In this document: positions 11,062 through 15,813 of the stretch, one piece after another | Layout: every line of letters starts with the position of its first letter | How positions within the stretch are numbered: position 1 is the first letter of the stretch | DNA from: Pseudomonadota bacterium | GTDB lineage: Bacteria > Desulfobacterota > JADFVX01 | Assembly (NCBI GenBank): GCA_015222555.1 | Contig: JADFVM010000268.1 | Location: 1-15,813 of the forward strand | Direction: 5' to 3' | DNA: 15,813 nucleotides | The notes under the pieces: generated by a model | Databases searched by the model: none | Told to the model about the DNA's origin: nothing | The model's input: only the letters and a program-made list of their open reading frames with translations | Made by a program: the position numbers and the translations under genes

Positions 11062-13488
11062 TTAGTGCGTAATCACCGCTTCACCATCATTCACTCTCGA
11101 CACTTCATTTTCATGTCTCACATTTGGAACAATGCGACCAGAGTCAACAATGATTGCCTCCTTTGTCACCTCATCCATATGTTCAACACAGATAATATTG
11201 AGTAATTTAATGATTTTTTCAGGCACTTCCTTAATATCTTTTTTGTTATCCATGGGAATAAGTACTGTCTTGATCCCGTTTCTGTGAGCTGCCAGCAGTT
11301 TTTCTTTTAATCCTCCGATGGGAAGAACCCGTCCGCGAAGCGTTATTTCACCAGTCATAGCAAGATCACCTCTTATAGGCATTTTAGTCAAAGCAGAAGT
11401 AATTGCCACGGCGATAGTTATCCCTGCGGAAGGACCATCTTTGGGAATGGCACCTTCAGGAACGTGAATGTGGATGTCCACGTTTTGGTAAAAGTTCTTC
11501 TCCAAGCCCAGGCTTTCAGCTCTGGACCTGACATAACTCATGGCTGCCTGCGCGGATTCTTTCATTATGTCGCCTAATTTTCCCGTTGTAATAAAATTCC
11601 CCTTACCTGGGAGAACAGTAACCTCTGTGACAAGCATTTCTCCACCCGTCTCGGTCCAAGCAAGACCGTTACACAAACCAATGGAATCCATCTCTTCCTT
11701 CTTGCCATATCTAAATTTCTCGACACCAAGGTAAGTGCTCACTTGACGGCTGGTAATCTTTATGTTTCTCTCTTTATCCTCTTTCACGACTTGCATGGCT
11801 ATTTTTCTACAAACTGAGGCAATTTCACGCTCCAGATTTCTGACACCTGCTTCTCTGGTATAATTTCTGATGATCTTGAGGATGCCCCCTTCAGTAAAGT
11901 TAACATTTTCCTCCTTAAGTCCATGCTGACCGATCTGTTTTGGCATTAAGTACTTGAAAGCGATCTGCAGTTTCTCCATCTCTGTATATCCGGATAACAT
12001 GATTAATTCAAGCCTGTCTCTTAAGGGCGCTGGAATTTTGAAGTGGTTATTTGCCGTGGCAAGAAACATAACATTTGACAAATCGTAGTCGAGGTCTAAG
12101 AAATGATCATTAAATACATTATTTTGTTCAGGATCAAGTACCTCTAAAAGTGCAGAGGAGGGATCGCCTCTGAAATCTGTGCTCATCTTATCTATTTCGT
12201 CGAGTAAAAAAACGGGATTGTTTGAACCCGCTTTTTTAAGAGATTGAATGATTTTTCCTGGTAGAGCGCCGATATAAGTTCGCCTGTGACCTCTGATTTC
12301 TGCTTCATCCCGCACGCCGCCCAGAGATTGTTTTACGAACTTCCTGCCCGTCGCCCTGGCAATAGACTTAGCCAGTGAAGTCTTTCCAACACCGGGAGGG
12401 CCTACCAGACAAAGTATGGGACTTTTCATCTTACCCGCAAGTTTTCTTACGGCAAGATACTCAACAATTCTTTCCTTTACCTTTTCCAGGGCATAGTGAT
12501 CTTCGTCCAGAATTCTTTCTGCTTCATCCAGATCCACTTTGTCGTCTGTCATTTCAAACCAGGGCAGGGATAAAGCCCAATCGACATAGTTCCTAACAAC
12601 TGTTGCTTCAGCAGACATGGGAGACATCATCTTTAACTTTCGGATCTCCTTGAGAACCTTTTCATTAGCTTCCTTGGACATCTTCTTTTTCTTGGCCTTT
12701 TCTTCCAGCTCATTTATCTCGTTTTTGAACTCATCTTTTTCTCCGAGTTCTTTCTGGATGGCCTTCATCTGTTCATTTAAATAATATTCCTTCTGGGACT
12801 TTTCCATCTGCCCCTTAACCCGGCCCCTGATTTTTTTCTCCACTCTGAGGACTTCAACCTCTGCCTGAATCAGGTCAAAGACCTTTTCTAACCTTTCTAC
12901 AGGGGATATAATCTCCAGGATTTCCTGTTTGTCTTCAATTTTGAGGTTTAGATGTGAGGCAATTGTGTCTGCCAACCTTGACGGTTTCTCAATTGATGAA
13001 ACAGATACAAGCATCTCCGGCGGAATCCTCTTGTTCAGCTTCACATATTCATCAAATGTGGTTATGACGCTCCTCATCAGGATTTCAACTTCTGGAGCAG
13101 TCTCTTCCCTCTCATCAACTTCATCCACGAAAGAAATAAAATAATCCTCTATCACCAGATCTCTTATTGTGGCTCTTTTTTTGCCCTCAACAAGAGCCTT
13201 TACAGTGCCATCGGGTAACCTTAAAAGCTGGATGATTGTACCCAGCGTACCAAAGGGAAAAAGGTCATTTCTTTCAGGGTCGTTAATCTTCGCATCTTTT
13301 TGTGTGATTAGCATGATTTCTTTACCCTGTGCCATGGAACGTTCCAATGCCTTTATGGAGCGTTCTCTTCCCACGAAAAGAGGAACAACCATGTGAGGGA
13401 AAACAACTATATCTCGCAAAGGAAGGGTTGGAATGCCTTGCCTTTCCATATAGGATTTCTTTTGCTCTATATCATCATCAAACAACAT
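11062..13488 (-). CDS. lon: ATP-dependent protease Lon
   Basis: This 808-aa cytoplasmic AAA+ serine protease degrades misfolded and short-lived regulatory proteins. The N-terminal substrate domain (TLPLRDIVVFPHMVVPLFVGR) leads into a coiled-coil region (about 200-290). The ATPase has Walker A GPPGVGKT at 363-370 and Walker B with D430-E431. The protease domain has the catalytic Ser687 in PKDGPSAGI and Lys730 in GGLKEK, the 43-residue separation known from E. coli. Length is normal. The start ATG lies 2 nt after the clpX stop, with AAGGA embedded in the end of clpX, so translation is likely coupled to clpX. I see no separate heat-shock promoter in the junction. Confidence 0.99.
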   Translation of the reverse strand: MLFDDDIEQKKSYMERQGIPTLPLRDIVVFPHMVVPLFVGRERSIKALERSMAQGKEIMLITQKDAKINDPERNDLFPFGTLGTIIQLLRLPDGTVKALVEGKKRATIRDLVIEDYFISFVDEVDEREETAPEVEILMRSVITTFDEYVKLNKRIPPEMLVSVSSIEKPSRLADTIASHLNLKIEDKQEILEIISPVERLEKVFDLIQAEVEVLRVEKKIRGRVKGQMEKSQKEYYLNEQMKAIQKELGEKDEFKNEINELEEKAKKKKMSKEANEKVLKEIRKLKMMSPMSAEATVVRNYVDWALSLPWFEMTDDKVDLDEAERILDEDHYALEKVKERIVEYLAVRKLAGKMKSPILCLVGPPGVGKTSLAKSIARATGRKFVKQSLGGVRDEAEIRGHRRTYIGALPGKIIQSLKKAGSNNPVFLLDEIDKMSTDFRGDPSSALLEVLDPEQNNVFNDHFLDLDYDLSNVMFLATANNHFKIPAPLRDRLELIMLSGYTEMEKLQIAFKYLMPKQIGQHGLKEENVNFTEGGILKIIRNYTREAGVRNLEREIASVCRKIAMQVVKEDKERNIKITSRQVSTYLGVEKFRYGKKEEMDSIGLCNGLAWTETGGEMLVTEVTVLPGKGNFITTGKLGDIMKESAQAAMSYVRSRAESLGLEKNFYQNVDIHIHVPEGAIPKDGPSAGITIAVAITSALTKMPIRGDLAMTGEITLRGRVLPIGGLKEKLLAAHRNGIKTVLIPMDNKKDIKEVPEKIIKLLNIICVEHMDEVTKEAIIVDSGRIVPNVRHENEVSRVNDGEAVITH

Positions 13489-13490
13489 AG

Positions 13491-14735
13491 TTATCCTTCT
13501 GCCTTGGCTTTTTCAATCTGTTTGCTATAAACGATTATCGGCTCACCACCCTCAACAATGACATCTTCATTAATGACGACCTCGGTAACATTTTCCTGTG
13601 ACGGAATTTCATACATTAGGTCCAGCATGACATTTTCAAGAACCGCCCTTAACCCCCTTGCACCGGACTTCCTCTTCATCGCTTCTCTGGCGATGGCTGT
13701 CAGTGCACCATCGGTGAACTTAAGAACCACATTCTCCATTTCAAAAAGCTTTGCATATTGTTTTATTATGGCATTTTTTGGTTTTGTCAGGATATCTACC
13801 AAGGCCTTCTCGTCCAGCTCGTGTAACGTGGCAATGACAGGCAAACGGCCTATAAACTCCGGAATGAGACCAAACTTCAAGAGGTCCTCGGGAAGGACCT
13901 TTGTCAGAAGCTTCCCCAGATTCTTACCATTCCTTTTCTTTATATCTGCCCCGAAACCAAGACCTTTTTTACCGATTCTCCGTTCAATTATCTCTTCAAT
14001 TCCCAAAAAGGCGCCACCGCAGATAAAAAGTATATTACTTGTATCTATCTGCAGAAATTCCTGTTGAGGATGTTTTCTTCCACCTTTGGGAGGCACACTT
14101 GCAACGGTTCCTTCAATGAGCTTCAAAAGGGCCTGTTGCACACCCTCACCGGAAACATCTCTCGTAATTGAAGGATTGTCCGATTTCCTGGAAATTTTAT
14201 CAATTTCATCAATGTAAACAATGCCTCGGGATGCCTTTTCAACATCATAATCGGCAGCCTGGAGCAAGCTTAAAATAATGTTCTCAACATCTTCCCCAAC
14301 ATAGCCGGCTTCTGTCAGACTCGTGGCATCAGTAATCGTAAAGGGGACATTGAGAATTTTGGCCAGTGTTTGTGCAAGGAGGGTTTTTCCCGAGCCTGTC
14401 GGGCCAAGAAGAAGAATGTTACTCTTCTGAATTTCTACGTCGCCCATTTCAATTTTTGCATTCACACGTTTGTAGTGATTATGGACGGCAACTGAGAGTA
14501 TTTTTTTTGCACGTTCCTGGCCGACGACATGACTTTTCAGATCTTCATAAATCTCTTTCGGCCTGGGGACATCGGACTGAATGGAGGGCGTATCTTCTTT
14601 CTCAAATTCCTCCTCAATTATATCGTTACATAACTCTATGCATTCATCACAAATATATACTGTCGGTCCTGCAATAAGTTTTTTTACTTCTTCCTGTTTT
14701 TTTCCACAAAAGGAACAGACAAGAGTTGATGTCAT
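13491..14735 (-). CDS. clpX: ClpX, unfoldase subunit of the ClpXP protease
   Basis: This 414-aa AAA+ hexamer unfolds tagged proteins and feeds them to ClpP. It has an N-terminal zinc-binding domain with C7, C10, C29 and C32, Walker A GPTGSGKT at 111-118, the pore-loop GYVGEDVE at 144-151, Walker B with D176-E177, and the RKH pore loop at 220-222. The IGF-type ClpP-docking loop appears as LGFGA, in the expected place after IERRIGKKG. The start ATG follows GGAG with a 6-nt spacer. An 81-nt gap separates it from clpP and contains a candidate promoter and a small inverted repeat, so clpX may be made from both the clpP transcript and its own. Confidence 0.99.
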   Translation of the reverse strand: MTSTLVCSFCGKKQEEVKKLIAGPTVYICDECIELCNDIIEEEFEKEDTPSIQSDVPRPKEIYEDLKSHVVGQERAKKILSVAVHNHYKRVNAKIEMGDVEIQKSNILLLGPTGSGKTLLAQTLAKILNVPFTITDATSLTEAGYVGEDVENIILSLLQAADYDVEKASRGIVYIDEIDKISRKSDNPSITRDVSGEGVQQALLKLIEGTVASVPPKGGRKHPQQEFLQIDTSNILFICGGAFLGIEEIIERRIGKKGLGFGADIKKRNGKNLGKLLTKVLPEDLLKFGLIPEFIGRLPVIATLHELDEKALVDILTKPKNAIIKQYAKLFEMENVVLKFTDGALTAIAREAMKRKSGARGLRAVLENVMLDLMYEIPSQENVTEVVINEDVIVEGGEPIIVYSKQIEKAKAEG

Positions 14736-14752
14736 AATTATCTCCTCAACTC

Positions 14753-14772
14753 AATACAATTAAGAGTATTGT
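14753..14772. repeat. Inverted repeat in the clpX leader
   Basis: CAATAC and GTATTG, 6-bp perfect arms with an 8-nt AT-rich centre, lie between the candidate clpX -10 and its ribosome site. They could be an operator or a small mRNA hairpin. AT-rich leaders often contain such short repeats by chance. Confidence 0.4.
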
Positions 14773-14773
14773 T

Positions 14774-14802
14774 ATTATAAGACCTTGGCCCTTCATAGTC
14801 TT
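14774..14802 (-). promoter_or_regulatory. Candidate clpX promoter
   Basis: A perfect -10 TATAAT (14774-14779 on the minus strand) stands about 40 nt before the clpX ATG. The hexamer 17 bp upstream, AAGACT, matches the -35 consensus only at its GAC core, so strength is doubtful. Confidence 0.4.
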
Positions 14803-14816
14803 TTTCATTGAAAACG

Positions 14817-15419
14817 TTATTTTACTTCTCCAATATGCTCATTCTTCTCAATGACACTGTCGACAAGGCCGTATTCCTTTGCCTGTTCACCTGACATAAA
14901 GAAGTCCCTGTCAGTATCATCCTGTATCCTTTTCATTTTCTGACCTGTATGTTTCGCCAGTATCCCGTTCAGCATCTCCCTCATACGGAGGATCTCTCTT
15001 GCCTGGATGTCAATATCTGTGGCTTGCCCCTGGGCTCCACCTAAAGGCTGATGGATCATTATTCTGGAATATGGCAGAGAATATCTTTTTCCGCTCTCCC
15101 CGGCAGCAAGAAGCAAGGCCCCCATTGATGCAGCCTGTCCGATGCAGACTGTTGACACCTGAGGCTTAATATATTGCATGGTATCATAGATGGCAAGGCC
15201 TGCCGTGACCACACCACCCGGTGAATTTATATAGAGGTAAATATCCTTTTCAGGGTCCTCCGATTCCAGGAATAATAATTGAGCAACGACAAGGTTTGCT
15301 ACATTATCATCTATACTCGTCCCTACAAATATAATCCTGTCTTTTAAAAGCCTGGAATAGATGTCGTAGGCACGTTCACCCCGACTGGTCTGTTCTACTA
15401 CCATAGGTACTAAAGTCAT
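14817..15419 (-). CDS. clpP: ClpP, proteolytic subunit of Clp proteases
   Basis: This 200-aa serine peptidase forms the tetradecameric chamber that works with ClpX. The catalytic triad is visible: Ser98 in GQAASMGALLLAAG, His123 in MIHQPLGG and Asp172 in TDRDFFMS. INSPGGVVTAGLAIYDTM is the handle and oxyanion segment. The N-terminus (MTLVPMVVEQTSRGERAYDIYSRL split over residues 1-24) includes the short propeptide-like lead seen in many ClpP proteins. The ATG follows GGAG with a 5-nt spacer, and the trigger factor stop lies 13 nt upstream, so tig and clpP are probably one transcript. Confidence 0.99.
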   Translation of the reverse strand: MTLVPMVVEQTSRGERAYDIYSRLLKDRIIFVGTSIDDNVANLVVAQLLFLESEDPEKDIYLYINSPGGVVTAGLAIYDTMQYIKPQVSTVCIGQAASMGALLLAAGESGKRYSLPYSRIMIHQPLGGAQGQATDIDIQAREILRMREMLNGILAKHTGQKMKRIQDDTDRDFFMSGEQAKEYGLVDSVIEKNEHIGEVK

Positions 15420-15432
15420 GTTCGCTCCACTT

Positions 15433-15813
15433 TTACTTTTCTTCTATTTTAGCTTGACTCATAAGAAAATCAAGTATTTTGTTGTCCAGCAGATTACTTG
15501 CCAGATACTCTTTCTTATCAACAAAATAACTCTTCACCTCTTTAATATCTCTGCCAGAACTTTCTGCCATTGTACCGTAATAATCTTCTATTTCTTCTTT
15601 ACTGATTTTAAGATCCTCCTTCGTGGCGATGGCATCCAGGAGAAGTCCTGTTTTGACCTGATGTTTTGCATCGGCATAAATCTTGGGCTTTATTTCATTT
15701 AGATTGCTTTCGAGCTCTTCTGGTTTCAAACCATAAGATATCATCTGCTTTTTTATTTCTTCATTTTTATATTCTACCTGCTTTTGGACCATGGATTCCG
15801 GCACTTCAAAGGC
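15433..15813 (-). CDS. tig: Trigger factor, C-terminal part (partial, runs off the right edge)
   Basis: The frame is open from the window edge to TAA at 15433-15435, encoding about 126 residues that begin AFEVPESMVQKQVE. The VPESMV phrase, followed by long charged helices and a Leu-rich end (LLDNKILDFLMSQAKIEEK), is typical of the C-terminal chaperone domain of trigger factor, the ribosome-bound chaperone that meets nascent chains. The ribosome-binding and prolyl-isomerase domains would lie beyond the edge. The GTG or ATG codons near the edge are internal. Position directly before clpP, in the order tig-clpP-clpX-lon, strongly supports the call, which the sequence alone would make only moderately secure. 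Confidence 0.9.
   Translation of the reverse strand, partial: AFEVPESMVQKQVEYKNEEIKKQMISYGLKPEELESNLNEIKPKIYADAKHQVKTGLLLDAIATKEDLKISKEEIEDYYGTMAESSGRDIKEVKSYFVDKKEYLASNLLDNKILDFLMSQAKIEEK

Overview
The window reads as a chromosomal housekeeping segment of a Gram-negative bacterium, most likely a deltaproteobacterium in the broad sense (Desulfobacterota or a relative). The reasons are the order tig-clpP-clpX-lon-HU, the compact co-directional layout, a response regulator with a long acidic tail of a kind I associate with that group, and AT-rich intergenic DNA with ordinary sigma-70-like promoters. The placement is an inference from gene order and protein style, not from a marker gene. Apart from the tail of a transposable element at the left edge, every gene lies on the minus strand, so transcription runs from high to low coordinates.

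In transcription order, the window opens (15813 to 11062) with a protein-quality island: the C-terminal part of trigger factor, then ClpP, ClpX and Lon. ClpX and Lon are only 2 nt apart. Next comes an HU gene with its own strong promoter. It is followed, with no visible terminator, by tRNA-Val(UAC) and tRNA-Asp(GUC), and this unit ends in a strong hairpin terminator near 10372-10403.

A second promoter then serves a three-gene signalling operon (10246 to 7916): two small, divergent CheW-domain proteins and a response regulator. The regulator joins an intact receiver domain to about 300 residues of almost purely acidic, low-complexity sequence and a short C-terminal helical segment that resembles the oligomerisation end of PopZ. 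The operon closes with a terminator at about 7849-7881. No CheA, chemoreceptor, CheR or CheB gene is present. This is the least conventional part of the window and the best candidate for an undescribed module.

The third block (7804 to 1369) is a tight RNA, translation and cofactor operon: valS, nadC, rnc, a radical SAM gene of the Elp3-like type, era, and a small Dabb-domain gene. It is followed by a secreted protein with a hexanucleotide microsatellite (Lys-Glu repeats) and a formylglycine-generating-enzyme-like domain that lacks the catalytic cysteines. A perfect 22-bp GC-rich palindrome lies over its predicted signal-peptidase site. The left edge (1-117) is the 3' end of an IS256/mutator-family insertion sequence on the plus strand, including its right inverted repeat.

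No stretch of more than 300 bases lacks a gene. The largest gaps are about 150 nt (76-227, 10247-10408, 10940-11061) and hold the IS end, promoters and terminators described below.
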